The position numbers were made by a program, and so were the translations under genes. Positions 1-8,552 of a stretch of DNA of 64,000 nt are shown here, in pieces. The stretch is taken from assembly GCF_026153205.1 (NCBI RefSeq), contig NZ_JAPFBW010000023.1:56537-120536 (forward strand), in the 5' to 3' direction. How positions within the stretch are numbered: position 1 is the first letter of the stretch; each line of letters opens with the position of its first letter. The notes under the pieces were generated by a model. The model was given only the letters and a program-made list of their open reading frames with translations. It was not told the origin of the DNA and made no database searches. The stretch is from Aquabacterium sp. A7-Y (GTDB taxonomy: Bacteria; Pseudomonadota; Gammaproteobacteria; Burkholderiales; Burkholderiaceae_C).

Positions 1-411
1 GGAGAAGGCCAGGCCGCGCGCTCGCTCGGGCGTGTGCGCGATCGAACTCGCCAGCTGGATGTCGCCCTTGCGCAAGGCTGCCTCGAGCGCAAGGTAACTC
101 TCGTAGCGCACCGGGAGGATGACGGCATCGAGCTGGACCGCCATCAGCTGCAGCAATTCGAGATCGGCCCCGCCGGGCGGGCCGGCGGCCGGCCACATCT
201 GGAAGGGACCGAAATCGGCCAGCATGCCGTATCGCAACACGGCGGGCCGCGTGCCGGCTCGAACCGGCCCGGCTTCGGCGCTGCCAGGCCTGTCCTGAGC
301 CCACACGGTCGCGCAGGCAAGCAGCAGCACGCCCCATAACAAGCCCAGCACGCCCCCCCGCCGGCGGCACCGAGGTGCCGGGCGCCAAGGGGAGAGAAGG
401 ACACCTTGCAT
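1..411 (-). CDS. Periplasmic solute-binding or sensor protein, family 3 type, N-terminal part
   Basis: The gene reads leftward off the window edge, so only the first 137 codons are present. ATG at 409-411 opens a frame with a basic n-region, a hydrophobic stretch (LGLLWGVLLLACATVWA) and an Ala-Gln cleavage-like site, followed by a mature domain containing RYGMLADFGPFQMWP, DLELLQLMA and KGDIQLASSIAHTPERA. That order is typical of SBP family 3 domains (PF00497), found in amino-acid-type binding proteins and in periplasmic sensors of BvgS/EvgS-like kinases. The missing 3' part decides between transporter and sensor kinase. The reading frame is open to base 1. The signal peptide is unusually long, so a downstream GTG in front of LGLLWG is an alternative start. 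Confidence 0.7.
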   Translation of the reverse strand, partial: MQGVLLSPWRPAPRCRRRGGVLGLLWGVLLLACATVWAQDRPGSAEAGPVRAGTRPAVLRYGMLADFGPFQMWPAAGPPGGADLELLQLMAVQLDAVILPVRYESYLALEAALRKGDIQLASSIAHTPERARGLAFS

Positions 412-619
412 TCCCACAGCCGTCTCCGGTGGTCCTGAGGACGTTAACCGCAGGGTCGCTGCTTGCCAAGCCGGCGTCGTTGCTGGTAGCCGCTCCACAC
501 TGCCGGCATGGCAGAGCTCCGGTCCCGGACAGAAAACCGGGCGTGCGCGCCCTGCCCCCCCGGACGGTGGTCCGGCTGCAACGACCCGCCGGCTTGATTG
601 ATTCACATGCACTCGGGTT

Positions 620-1265
620 TTATGGCTTGGCAAGCAAGCGATGAACCTGTTCTGCATGTCGCCGGCCAGGAAAAGCAATTTCAGGTGTGGCATGCACCGG
701 GGTCGGCTGCGTTCGACGGAGTACCGCTACGACGTCCATCGCAGCGGCGACCAAGCCCCGAATGCCTTCGAAGTCGAAGTCCGGGCCATGCGCATGGCCC
801 AGCCGAACCACCACCAGACGCTGCGACGGCAGCACGGCGATGCGCTGGCCGAGATTGCCGAAGGCGAATACGCGTCCGCCGGCAAGCCCAATGCCACCCG
901 CCCGCGGGCACGCGCGCTCTGCCCACGGTTGATCCACCATCCGGCGCCGTAGTCCGTGTCGAGCGTGGGTGTGGTGGAGAAGCGCGTCCAGCCTTCCGAC
1001 AGGAGGCGCCGGCCGTCCACCATGCCGTCGTTGAGGAAGAGCTGGCCGAAACGCGCCCAGTCACGCGCCGAGGCCAGCATGTAGTGCCCGCCCACCGCCG
1101 TGCCGGTGCGATCCATCTCCCGCGTGACGCTGCGCATCCCGAGCGGATCAAGGAGCTCGCGAAACGCGAAGCGCTGCATCGCTTGCGCGATGCAGCCGAC
1201 CGCGTCGCGCACGATGCGCGCGGCCCAGTGTGTGCTGGCGCTGCCGCAGGACCAGCGCGTGCCTA
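620..1265 (-). pseudogene. Beta-lactamase-family serine hydrolase remnant
   Basis: Two minus-strand frames together read as the C-terminal half of a beta-lactamase/penicillin-binding-protein-like hydrolase (PF00144). One frame carries DPLGMRSVTREMD, ASARDWARFGQLFLNDG and DYGAGWWINRG. Near 865 the reading shifts to another frame, which continues NLGQRIAVLPSQRLVVVRLGHA. No initiation region or SxxK catalytic motif is present, and similarity stops abruptly near 1265, next to the following gene. Loss of the N-terminal half plus a frameshift marks it as decayed. The 412-619 stretch to its left shows no convincing gene. Confidence 0.7.
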
Positions 1266-1267
1266 TC

Positions 1268-1645
1268 CTATTTCAGCACGCAGCCCTGCAAGGGCAGGAA
1301 GTCGGAATTCATCGTGAATCCGACGCTACAAGACGCCTTGAAGGCCGCCCCTTCCTTCAGGGCCGCCAGCTTCTCGGCTTTGGTCGCCTCACTGAAGCTG
1401 GCACGTGCGAGTTCAGCCTCCGACCCTCGGGTGCCGACCGACACCAAGGTCTCGCCCGAAAGACTTACGGTCTTTCCCATCACGATGCCGGAAACTTCGA
1501 CGACCTTGTTGTACTCCGGCATCTGATCCGAGGAGCGACCGCTTTTTTCATAGCTTTTGTACAGCTTGGCGATCGGCATGTCGGCGGAGAACGCCGAGGC
1601 GGCCATGCAGGACAAGAGGATCAATGCGGCGGCTTTGACTTTCAT
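1268..1645 (-). CDS. Small secreted OB-fold (tRNA_anti-like) protein
   Basis: This encodes 125 residues. The first ~20 form a short signal peptide (KVKAAALILLSCMAASAFSA). The LLSC sequence could instead be a lipobox, so a lipoprotein is possible. The mature part (NKVVEVSGIVMGKTVSLSGE, then a Cys pair within SCSVGFTMN and QGCVLK) resembles the tRNA_anti-like OB-fold family (PF12869), small periplasmic proteins of unknown function. An ATG five codons upstream (1660) is possible, but 1645 follows a purine-rich stretch and fits the signal peptide better. It is a single gene, and the beta-lactamase remnant begins right after its stop. Confidence 0.65.
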   Translation of the reverse strand: MKVKAAALILLSCMAASAFSADMPIAKLYKSYEKSGRSSDQMPEYNKVVEVSGIVMGKTVSLSGETLVSVGTRGSEAELARASFSEATKAEKLAALKEGAAFKASCSVGFTMNSDFLPLQGCVLK

Positions 1646-1886
1646 TCTTTGACTTTCCATGTGGTGGGTGAAGCGCAGGATGGCCCGACAGAGCGCGCGA
1701 TGAACACGCACGCCCGGCCGTCGAGCGCTGCCTTTGGGAACCTCCCTGGTCCTGTGCGGCCGGTGCTGAGCACTCTGCGGTGGGGCGGCCTGGCCGGACG
1801 GGACGCGCGCAAAGTGTAGGGGGGCCGCCTTGCGTTCTGTCCCACCCACTTCGGGGGCCGAATGTGTCAACCGGTAGGTCGGATCG

Positions 1887-3065
1887 CTACGAAGACCTTT
1901 TTCGACCGATCGCCACCCCGGTGAGGGCTTGGTTGATGTGCACGGAGTTGTACTGCTCGCCGTAGGTGCTGAAGCCGACCGCCCCATGCGCCGCCATCAG
2001 TTCGCCGCCCTGCCGCACGACACCCTCGGCCACCATCTCGTGGTAACGGCACATGCAGTCGCAGGCAATCAGCAGTTCCGGCGTCCCGATGTGTTGACGG
2101 ATGGCGTCGAGGCGGCGCCTCAGGGCTTCCAGCAGATCGGTGGGCTGGGCCAGCGTCAACACCACGCCGGCATCGATCGCGCAGGCGAAGGTCAGGCTCA
2201 TGTCGTCCTCGATCCATCCGATGGTGCGCGGATAGAACTCGCCGCGGCGCATCACACCGACAGGGTGGCGCGCGACCACCGTGATGTCCAGTTGGCCGAC
2301 GTCGATGCCCACCTGCCGCGCGTACTCGACCGCCGCCGGCTCGCCGTTGATCTCCCGGACCGTGCGCTGGTCGGGGTCGGCCTCGGTGATGACCATGCGG
2401 GTCGAGGTCGGAACGAAGCTGTCAGTCTTGAAGACGACGAAGGGATGCGGGGTCGACACCAGCACGAACACGGCGTGGTCGCGATGGAAGCGGCCGCCGT
2501 GCAGCACATGAGGGTGCTTGCCCATCTCCAGGCCGTCGCCCGCCGACCCGCCGAACAGCTCGATGTCCGCCAGCGCCACGTGCAGCGAGTGGGCCACCCG
2601 CTCCTCCTGCCGGGAGCTGCCGTCGATCAGCAGAAAGCCGAAGGTGTTGTCGCGGGACGGGCTTGCGCCTTGCGCCGCGAGCTCGCCCAGCATGTCGCCG
2701 ACGAGGGCCTGCCCATCCGACGCGCGGTGGGCCTGCAGGCCTTCGATCGCGCGCACCGAGACCGAAAACTCGCGCGAGGACAGGCTGAAGCCGGTCAGCG
2801 TGTCCGTGCCATACCCCCTCGGCCCGATTTCGGCGCCCGTGGTACAGCCGATCAAGGGCGTGTCGCCAAAACGCTCGCGCAGCGCCTGCGCGAGGCGCTC
2901 GCGGTCGTACCCGGGCGAGCAGAACACGACCGCCAGGGCCAGCCCGGGTTGCCAGATCTGGTCGAACAGCTCGGCCGCGGCGCGCTGCGGGTCCCGCTGC
3001 ATGCTCATGCCGCGCAGGATGGACGGCGAGGGGGATTCGAATTTCGGAACCAACGGGCACTCCAT
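1887..3065 (-). CDS. FIST N/C domain sensor protein
   Basis: This encodes 392 residues and no membrane segments. The N-terminal half (ALAVVFCSPGYDRERLAQAL, LIGCTTGAEIGPRGY, GFLLIDGSS, LFGGSAGDG) is a FIST_N domain (PF08495). The C-terminal half (PHPFVVFKTDSF, REINGEPAAVEYAR, CDCMCRYHEM, GFSTYGEQYNSVHINQAL) is FIST_C (PF10442). FIST proteins sense small ligands; the NosP subgroup binds heme and nitric oxide and usually sits beside a histidine kinase or a c-di-GMP enzyme. No such partner is adjacent here, so ligand and output are unknown. The start is uncertain because no clear ribosome site precedes it and Met20 is an alternative. The 281 bases upstream (3066-3346) hold no gene. Confidence 0.85.
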   Translation of the reverse strand: MECPLVPKFESPSPSILRGMSMQRDPQRAAAELFDQIWQPGLALAVVFCSPGYDRERLAQALRERFGDTPLIGCTTGAEIGPRGYGTDTLTGFSLSSREFSVSVRAIEGLQAHRASDGQALVGDMLGELAAQGASPSRDNTFGFLLIDGSSRQEERVAHSLHVALADIELFGGSAGDGLEMGKHPHVLHGGRFHRDHAVFVLVSTPHPFVVFKTDSFVPTSTRMVITEADPDQRTVREINGEPAAVEYARQVGIDVGQLDITVVARHPVGVMRRGEFYPRTIGWIEDDMSLTFACAIDAGVVLTLAQPTDLLEALRRRLDAIRQHIGTPELLIACDCMCRYHEMVAEGVVRQGGELMAAHGAVGFSTYGEQYNSVHINQALTGVAIGRKRSS

Positions 3066-3346
3066 CTGAATGCAGCAGCGCCCGCAACGTCGGAGGACAG
3101 CGCGGGGGCTCAGCTGCCCAACCTTTTGATATCGGCGGACCGCCAGGGAACTTGAAGCGGGCCACCGTCCTGTGGAGGCGTCGGAATGTGACAGCCGTCA
3201 CGCCGCGAGCACCCCCGGCCTTCCAGCGTGCGCCGCGCCGGCGCGAAACTTTTAATCAGTACTTAAAGCGCAAGCTTCACCATGCGGGCTGTCGCTGAGG
3301 GTCGGGTTGGCCGCAGCGCGGGGCTGAACGACTGAAGGGGGTCCTC

Positions 3347-4531
3347 TTGCCGCGTCCTTATCTCACGAAGTCGCTCGTTCGCTGGCTTGTCCTCACCGGA
3401 GTTGCCGTCGCCATGACCGGTCTATCGCTGTCCGCCTGCAGGAGCTTGCCTGCCCATCCCGACTCGCCCCAGCAGCGCGACGGGCGCTTCCACAACGTGG
3501 TGCAGGCCGAGCAACCCGGCTGGCGCAGGTCGCTCGGCATCCTGTGGCGGTTCATGTTCGAGAAACCCAGCAACACGGTCCCGCCGCAGCCCGTGCCGGT
3601 GCAGCCGCTCAGCACCGAGCAACTGCAGGCCGCGCCCGACGGCAGTCTGTTCCGGCTCGGCCATTCCACCTTGCTGATGAAACTCGAGGGCGCCTACTGG
3701 CTGACGGATCCGGTTTTCTCGGAGCGTGCCTCGCCGGTGCAATGGGCGGGGCCCAAGCGTTTCCATGCGTCGCCGATCGGCATCTCCGACTTGCCCGAGA
3801 TCGAGGCCGTGGTCCTGTCGCACGACCACTACGACCACCTGGACCACCACGCGATCCTGCAGTTGGCGCCCAAGGTACGCCACTTCATCACGCCGCTGGG
3901 CGTGGGCGACCGGCTGCTGGCCTGGGGCGTCGACCCGGCCAAGGTGCGGCAGCTCGACTGGTGGCAGTCCACGCAGGTCGGCAGCCTGCGCCTCGTCGCC
4001 ACACCGGCCCAGCACTTCTCCGGCCGCAGCCTGAGCGACCGCAACCAGACGCTGTGGGCCTCCTGGGTGTTCCTCACCGCCGAACTGCGCCTGTTTTTCA
4101 GTGGCGACACCGGCTATCACGCCGGCTTCCGGGACATCGGCGAGCGCTACGGGCCTTTCGACGTCACGCTGCTCGAGACCGGTGCCTATGACACCCAGTG
4201 GCCTGACGTGCACATGCAGCCGCACGAGACGCTGCAGGCCCACCAGGACCTGCAGGGCCGCTGGCTGCTGCCGGTGCACAACGGCACCTTCGATCTGGCG
4301 ATGCATGCCTGGGACGACCCGCTGGAGCGTATCGTCGCGCTGGCCGACGCCCAGGGGGTGGCGGTGCTGACGCCCCGGATGGGCGAGGCGGTGTCGCTGC
4401 GCCGGCCCAGCCCCACGGCCACCTGGTGGCGCCAGCTGCGGCCGTCCGGCGAGGCCGCCAAGACGGTGGCGCACACAGCAGTCCCGGTTCAGGTTCAATC
4501 AGCCCGCTCGACTCCGCTCGGCAGTCCCTGA
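3347..4531 (+). CDS. Metallo-beta-lactamase-fold hydrolase (NAPE-PLD-like), membrane-anchored
   Basis: This encodes 394 residues. The TTG start at 3347 is preceded by GAAGGGGG at good spacing, and no usable ATG lies nearby. An N-terminal hydrophobic segment ends in LSLSAC, which reads as a lipobox. The catalytic core has the metal motif HDHYDHLDHH (His159, His161, Asp163, His164), then QHFSGR, SGDTGYHAGF and a late VHNGTF. This pattern matches the COG2220 family, which includes N-acyl-phosphatidylethanolamine phospholipase D. Substrate is unknown. It stands alone on the plus strand. Confidence 0.85.
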   Translation: MPRPYLTKSLVRWLVLTGVAVAMTGLSLSACRSLPAHPDSPQQRDGRFHNVVQAEQPGWRRSLGILWRFMFEKPSNTVPPQPVPVQPLSTEQLQAAPDGSLFRLGHSTLLMKLEGAYWLTDPVFSERASPVQWAGPKRFHASPIGISDLPEIEAVVLSHDHYDHLDHHAILQLAPKVRHFITPLGVGDRLLAWGVDPAKVRQLDWWQSTQVGSLRLVATPAQHFSGRSLSDRNQTLWASWVFLTAELRLFFSGDTGYHAGFRDIGERYGPFDVTLLETGAYDTQWPDVHMQPHETLQAHQDLQGRWLLPVHNGTFDLAMHAWDDPLERIVALADAQGVAVLTPRMGEAVSLRRPSPTATWWRQLRPSGEAAKTVAHTAVPVQVQSARSTPLGSP

Positions 4532-4706
4532 GCCTCATCGAGTCCGCTGCAGTCAGCACCGCAGCGGTCCGTCTCTTTCCTTCGCCGGCGCTCCGCACGA
4601 CGCATCCGATACGGTCCGTGCACCGTATATCGCCCTGTGGCCAGACCTCCGCAGCGCGGCGTTCTGCCGCGCCCCCACCACTGCTTCCCTCAGAGAGGAG
4701 TCCATC

Positions 4707-5204
4707 ATGGACGACACGCTTCAATGGCGTTCGCAAGCGTCAGGCGATACGGCGGCCGCGGCGCTGGCCGACCAAGACGACGAGCTGCACGTGAGTTGCC
4801 GAACGAAATCGAAACTCGCCGCCGTACCCGACATCCTCAGCACGGTGCTGCCCGTGCTGGTGGTCTCGGGCAACGAAATCATCCTGGACTTCATCATCCA
4901 TGCGAACCACTCGTTCCGCCCCGGCGAGGCGCCGAGGTCCTGCCCCGAGAGCCTCGACGACATCGGGTGGCTGCCGGCCATGAGCGCGAACATCACCGGC
5001 GTGGCTTTTCCCTTCAAGGTCGAACTGGCCGCACTCAACAAGCTGCGCGCCCGGGTGAAGTTCGAGCGCCTGGGCCAGGACATCGTGCTCGCCTTCCGAC
5101 TGAAATACCGCGAAGGGCCCGACACGCCCCGCGACCCGAAAAAGGCCGCGTTCAAGGTGACAGTCCCGCCCGGGCAGAACATGCCCATCGTCACCAGGAT
5201 CTGA
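4707..5204 (+). CDS. Hypothetical protein, 165 aa
   Basis: I do not recognise the family. The ATG follows a good ribosome site (AGAGAGGAG, 6-8 bases upstream). The product is soluble and charged, with no signal peptide or membrane helix. A beta-rich core (VLPVLVVSGNEIILDFIIHAN, ITGVAFPFKVELAALNKLRARVKF, QDIVLAFRLKYREGP) is followed by a Lys/Pro-rich tail. Codon use matches the neighbours, so it is probably a real gene. A GC-only inverted repeat (GCCGCGCC at 5215-5222, GGCGCGGC at 5235-5242) just after the stop may end transcription, though no T-run follows. Confidence 0.55.
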   Translation: MDDTLQWRSQASGDTAAAALADQDDELHVSCRTKSKLAAVPDILSTVLPVLVVSGNEIILDFIIHANHSFRPGEAPRSCPESLDDIGWLPAMSANITGVAFPFKVELAALNKLRARVKFERLGQDIVLAFRLKYREGPDTPRDPKKAAFKVTVPPGQNMPIVTRI

Positions 5205-5293
5205 AGGAGGTTCTGCCGCGCCGCTTCTCGAGGTGGCGCGGCCCCTCCCCGCGCATCGGTGGCCTTTGGTCCCCGGGCCGGCCGCGCTCCCAC

Positions 5294-5611
5294 TTATGCG
5301 AAGGGGGGGCGGTCCGGCGCGGCAAAGGAGCCCAGCAGGGCCGCCTTTCGGGAACCCAGACACCAGGGCTGGAGCTCCCTGGCTTCGATCAGGCCCTGCT
5401 CGAGAAGCAGGCGGATCGGCGTCCGCATGTCATCGCCGTAGAAGCCGAGTTCCAGCAGCGCGCGCAGCGGGGTGTGGCCGTTGACCATGGCGAGGAAACG
5501 CCTTGCCGCTACCGACAGCGAGTCGGAGGGAAACACCAGCGCTCGTTGGCCGAGCAGGCTGCGTTGATAGACGGCATCGTCCGAGTAGATCTCATGGTCC
5601 TGCGTCGTCAT
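5294..5611 (-). CDS. Hypothetical protein, 105 aa
   Basis: This small soluble protein starts at the ATG at 5609-5611. The middle (ALVFPSDSLSVAARRFLAMVNGHTPLRALLELG) reads like the short helical winged-helix-type domain seen at the ends of some Burkholderiales regulatory proteins, in which a 'mature/high-homology' helix is followed by VNGHTPLRELA. No catalytic motif is visible. It is convergent with the 4707-5204 gene and 89 bp from it. Function unknown. Confidence 0.5.
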   Translation of the reverse strand: MTTQDHEIYSDDAVYQRSLLGQRALVFPSDSLSVAARRFLAMVNGHTPLRALLELGFYGDDMRTPIRLLLEQGLIEARELQPWCLGSRKAALLGSFAAPDRPPFA

Positions 5612-5819
5612 GTCCGGCCTGTCATCTAGAGGTGACAAGCAAAAGCTAGGAGGTGGAGCCGGACATACAAGGGATTTCCTCCACGGTACCAACCTTTGCC
5701 TGCCACACTGTCAGAAGGACAAGCAGAAATTCCGAAGTCGGGGCAGTTTGTGACTGCCCGCAGCCCACGCTCCCGCACGTTGCCCGTCATCGAAATAGCT
5801 CTGGTTGGGTGCGTTGCGC

Positions 5820-5913
5820 TCAATGCTGGTTGGTACATCCGTAGGCCCACTCGCGCAAGGCCGACGGGATGAAGCGCTCGGCCTTGTCGTTGGTCTGCGG
5901 CCCTAGGCCCGGG
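5820..5913 (-). pseudogene. IS481/IS3-type transposase C-terminal remnant
   Basis: About 30 codons on the minus strand read PQTNDKAERFIPSALREWAYGC and then a stop. This is the conserved block PxTNGKAERFI..LREWAY found near the catalytic glutamate of IS481/IS3-type DDE transposases (rve integrase core). The rest of the transposase and both terminal repeats are missing, so this is a relic. It marks a former insertion at the edge of the lower-GC patch. The remaining bases between 5612 and 6073 show no gene. Confidence 0.65.
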
Positions 5914-6073
5914 TGAACTGGTGGCGATGCCCAACTCCTGGCAGGCGTTGCTGCCCGTGCCGTCTGCCTGCGAACTCCGCGTCCCTTACGCAGGGGTGTC
6001 CACGCTCGTGGTATTCAGGCCCGTTACGCGGCAGAATGCCGTCTATCTCCAGTCCAGTCACATCGACAGCAGC

Positions 6074-6595
6074 ATGAACATTCCAGGTCTAGGTGAAGTG
6101 AGCAAGGACGAGCAACTGGGGTGGTACTACAGCGAGCCGAAATATTTAGCTCTTCTGAAGGGCGAGCTTGGCCGCGTTGTGATCGATGGGTACGACGAGG
6201 ATGAGGCACCACAGCAGTACCACGTCGCCATTGCCAACCTGCTTTCCTCCTCCTTCGCAGTCCTTCAGGCCGCAGAGCAGTACGTGTTTCAGTACTACCA
6301 GGACATGAACGCTCACTGGGACTCCTCGGATGAAGAGTTTCTTGACATTGGCTCTCCCCCTGAGGTTTGGCGGCACGTCCAACTCGGTAGTGAGCTGGTC
6401 GTGAGTCGACGTCACTACGGGGACCGCGGGATATACGTATCGATCGAGTGCAACTGCGATTGGGAGCCGGAGCACGGGCTGCAAATTGTTCTACGAGACG
6501 GGAAGGTGGTTACGAAAGTTGGCCCGTATGACGGGCATCTGACAAACTCCGATGCCTTTGCAGACGACGCCCTGGAGAACGTTGTTTACCGCTAG
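6074..6595 (+). CDS. DUF6985-family protein
   Basis: This encodes 173 residues, starting at MNIPGLGEVSKDEQLGWYY, the usual opening of this family; the frame is open further upstream but lacks family similarity. Conserved stretches are IDGYDEDEAPQQYHVAI, VFQYYQDMN, SPPEVWRHVQLG and the hallmark ECNCDWEPEHGLQIV, ending in GPYDGHLTNSDAF. The protein is acidic and soluble. DUF6985 proteins have no proven role; many sit in small accessory clusters beside toxin-like genes, so an immunity-like role is only a guess. Base composition is clearly lower in GC than the flanks, suggesting acquisition. Confidence 0.7.
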   Translation: MNIPGLGEVSKDEQLGWYYSEPKYLALLKGELGRVVIDGYDEDEAPQQYHVAIANLLSSSFAVLQAAEQYVFQYYQDMNAHWDSSDEEFLDIGSPPEVWRHVQLGSELVVSRRHYGDRGIYVSIECNCDWEPEHGLQIVLRDGKVVTKVGPYDGHLTNSDAFADDALENVVYR

Positions 6596-6659
6596 ACCCG
6601 TCCTCTTTACTGCGCGAATTGCGTCCGAAACTCCTCGTGGCGCTCAGTTCCCCGGACCG

Positions 6660-6899
6660 CTGTTAGAAAACCAGCGCTACGCACTGTCGGTGTCAATGGG
6701 TCGGCCGCGCTTCTCCGCCAAGGACGGAGCGCGACGGGAGGCCGAGCGCGCTGCGATGGCGGACGCGACGGTCAAGGCACGCAACATCGCAGCCGAAGCT
6801 GGTGTGCATCTCGGCCGGGCCGTCCAGACCGAGGAGTTGGCGGACAAGGTGTCGAGGTCCGGGGCCTATGGCGACGAGGACGGGGGCTACCCGAGGTGA
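6660..6899 (+). pseudogene. Possible SIMPL (DUF541) domain fragment
   Basis: The plus frame reads RYALSVSMGRPRFSAKDGARREAERAAMADATVKARNIA followed by AAEAGVHLGRAV. This resembles the late alpha-helical block of SIMPL-domain (DUF541, PF04402) periplasmic proteins, where DAR..AE..AL..A...AR..AE..A...GV.LG is typical. No N-terminal half, signal peptide or convincing start is present. I read it as a gene fragment. The short tail to the stop at 6899 has no similarity I know. Confidence 0.35.
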
Positions 6900-6919
6900 G
6901 GCGCGTCGCCGCCAAACTG

Positions 6920-8287
6920 TCAGTGAGCCTTGGGGCGGTACACCATGTCGCGCAGCGCCTGATTCAGGCAAGGAAGGCCTTTGCCGTAGGAGCCGCGCCG
7001 CTTCTCTTCCTCCTGCAATCGCGCCTTGCGCGCGGCGATCCATTGACGGTCATTCGCCTTCGCCAGTGCGTCTGCAAGCCGTTCACGCCGGTCGGTCGAG
7101 GGTGGCGGCAGCCCCTTGTCCATCAACGCTTTCACGGTCAGGGGCGTATCGAAACGCAGGGCGATATCAACCGGCCCACACTCCTCGCACTCCAGGCTGC
7201 TCGTCAATCCAGCGGTGTGCCGAGTCTTGTCGGTGACGAGCGTGTCCAGCATTGACAGATACGCATCGATCTGCCCCTCGCTCAACTCGGAGACGGCCGC
7301 CGTTCGGGCCCACTGATGAAGCGTGGTCCACCGGAACTCAGTGTCCTTGGCGGCGTGCCCAAGCGGCGGCAGTCCGTGGTCAACGAGCCAGGCGAGTGCG
7401 TTGGGAGCCCTCGCGCGAATGGCCACATCCAGCAGAGACTCCCGGAGATAGGGTGAGGACCGGCGTTCATACTCAGACATATGGGTCGCGTCGTTAACCC
7501 ATGCGGCCGGCCTGGCACCTCGTTTGACCAGCAGCTCGAGCAGTTGCCTGTCGTCAGCCCTTACCGCGCTCGGCAGGGCGGCGTCGAGTTCGTCCTGGGT
7601 TGCGGCGTTCAGCACCAGCTGCCGCACCTCGGGCACGGGTCCAAACAGAGCCGCGTCCATGGCGGTCAACGTCGAGACGCCACCTTCCCCTGTAGAGCAG
7701 TACCGGTAATCGCCTTCTCCGCTGGGCGCGTAATCCAGTCCTTCGAAGGGTGACAGGTGCTGCTCTGCACGTGCTTGTAGGTACTTGAGAACGTCGACCC
7801 GGCCGCGGACCGCCGCCATGCCATACACCAGACTCAGATAGTCATCGTCGCAATGCTCGTCACAGCGGTCGATGGCACGCCTGACTTGCTTGAAGTCGTG
7901 CGTCCTGATCGCCTGTTCCACGGCCTCGCGGTGCCTGATCCAGGCCTCGCGCTCGCGGTCCTCGGCACTGAGCACCCACCAGCACAGAGCCAGGCCGCCG
8001 AACAGCAGCCCCAGCGTAAACGCTGCGCCGCCACCGCCTCCCGACCGGTAGCTCGCCATGCCGGCATAGACGATGAAGTTCAGCACAGCGAACAACAGGC
8101 CCAGCAGCGTCGGAACCAGCAAAGGCGAGATGCCGACGCCTGCGTCGGCCCCTACGACACTGCCGGGCACGAGCACGCAGGCCAGCAGCACCGCGACCAC
8201 GAGAAAGCCGATGCTGAAGCGGGCGTAGACCTTGAATCCGCCGCCGTCGTGCTGTTCGGCGGAGATCTTTTCTTGCTTCTCGGTCAT
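6920..8287 (-). CDS. Ankyrin-repeat-like membrane protein
   Basis: This encodes 455 residues. The ATG at 8285-8287 gives a short cytoplasmic start (MTEKQEKISAEQHDGGG), then about four hydrophobic segments up to residue ~115 (FSIGFLVVAVLLACVLV, LLVPTLLGLLFAVLNFIVYAG, AAFTLGLLFGGLALCWW). The remainder is a soluble domain of degenerate ankyrin-like helical pairs (SLVYGMAAVRGRVDVLKYL, TAMDAALFGPVPEVRQLVL, DDRQLLELLVKRGA, LLDVAIRARAPNALAWLVDHG, VDIALRFDTPLTVKALMDKG). Ankyrin proteins bind other proteins and occur as immunity or chaperone partners of toxins. It is the last gene of a three-gene minus-strand cassette, 82 bp after the 60-aa membrane protein. Confidence 0.65.
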   Translation of the reverse strand: MTEKQEKISAEQHDGGGFKVYARFSIGFLVVAVLLACVLVPGSVVGADAGVGISPLLVPTLLGLLFAVLNFIVYAGMASYRSGGGGGAAFTLGLLFGGLALCWWVLSAEDREREAWIRHREAVEQAIRTHDFKQVRRAIDRCDEHCDDDYLSLVYGMAAVRGRVDVLKYLQARAEQHLSPFEGLDYAPSGEGDYRYCSTGEGGVSTLTAMDAALFGPVPEVRQLVLNAATQDELDAALPSAVRADDRQLLELLVKRGARPAAWVNDATHMSEYERRSSPYLRESLLDVAIRARAPNALAWLVDHGLPPLGHAAKDTEFRWTTLHQWARTAAVSELSEGQIDAYLSMLDTLVTDKTRHTAGLTSSLECEECGPVDIALRFDTPLTVKALMDKGLPPPSTDRRERLADALAKANDRQWIAARKARLQEEEKRRGSYGKGLPCLNQALRDMVYRPKAH

Positions 8288-8369
8288 AGGGGGTCGGTCT
8301 TCAACATCGTTAGCGGCTGCGAGGGCGCCAGCAGCGCGCCTTCGAGGAAAGACCTTTTGGTCTTCTCTC

Positions 8370-8552
8370 CTACGCCTCGTCTTTGAACAGCTTCGAATAC
8401 GCGACGATGGTGCCGATGACAAACACGGCACCGACAAGCAACACACCGGCGATACCCGACCAGGGCCACTGCATGTACCAGCGAAGCAGCGCTACGAGCA
8501 CTCCGATCGAGACCGAGCAGAACAACGCCGCTCTCCACACAGGCGCTTTCAT
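8370..8552 (-). CDS. Small two-helix membrane protein, 60 aa
   Basis: This gene is easily missed. ATG at 8550-8552 overlaps the stop of the upstream gene as ATGA, indicating translational coupling. The product is MKAPVWRAALFCSVSIGVLV, a short WYMQWPW turn, and a second helix IAGVLLVGAVFVIGTIVAYS with a charged KLFKDEA tail: two membrane spans and nothing else. The size, topology and tight coupling to a glycine-zipper protein fit an inner-membrane immunity protein, but no family is recognised, so this is inference from context. Confidence 0.55.
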   Translation of the reverse strand: MKAPVWRAALFCSVSIGVLVALLRWYMQWPWSGIAGVLLVGAVFVIGTIVAYSKLFKDEA

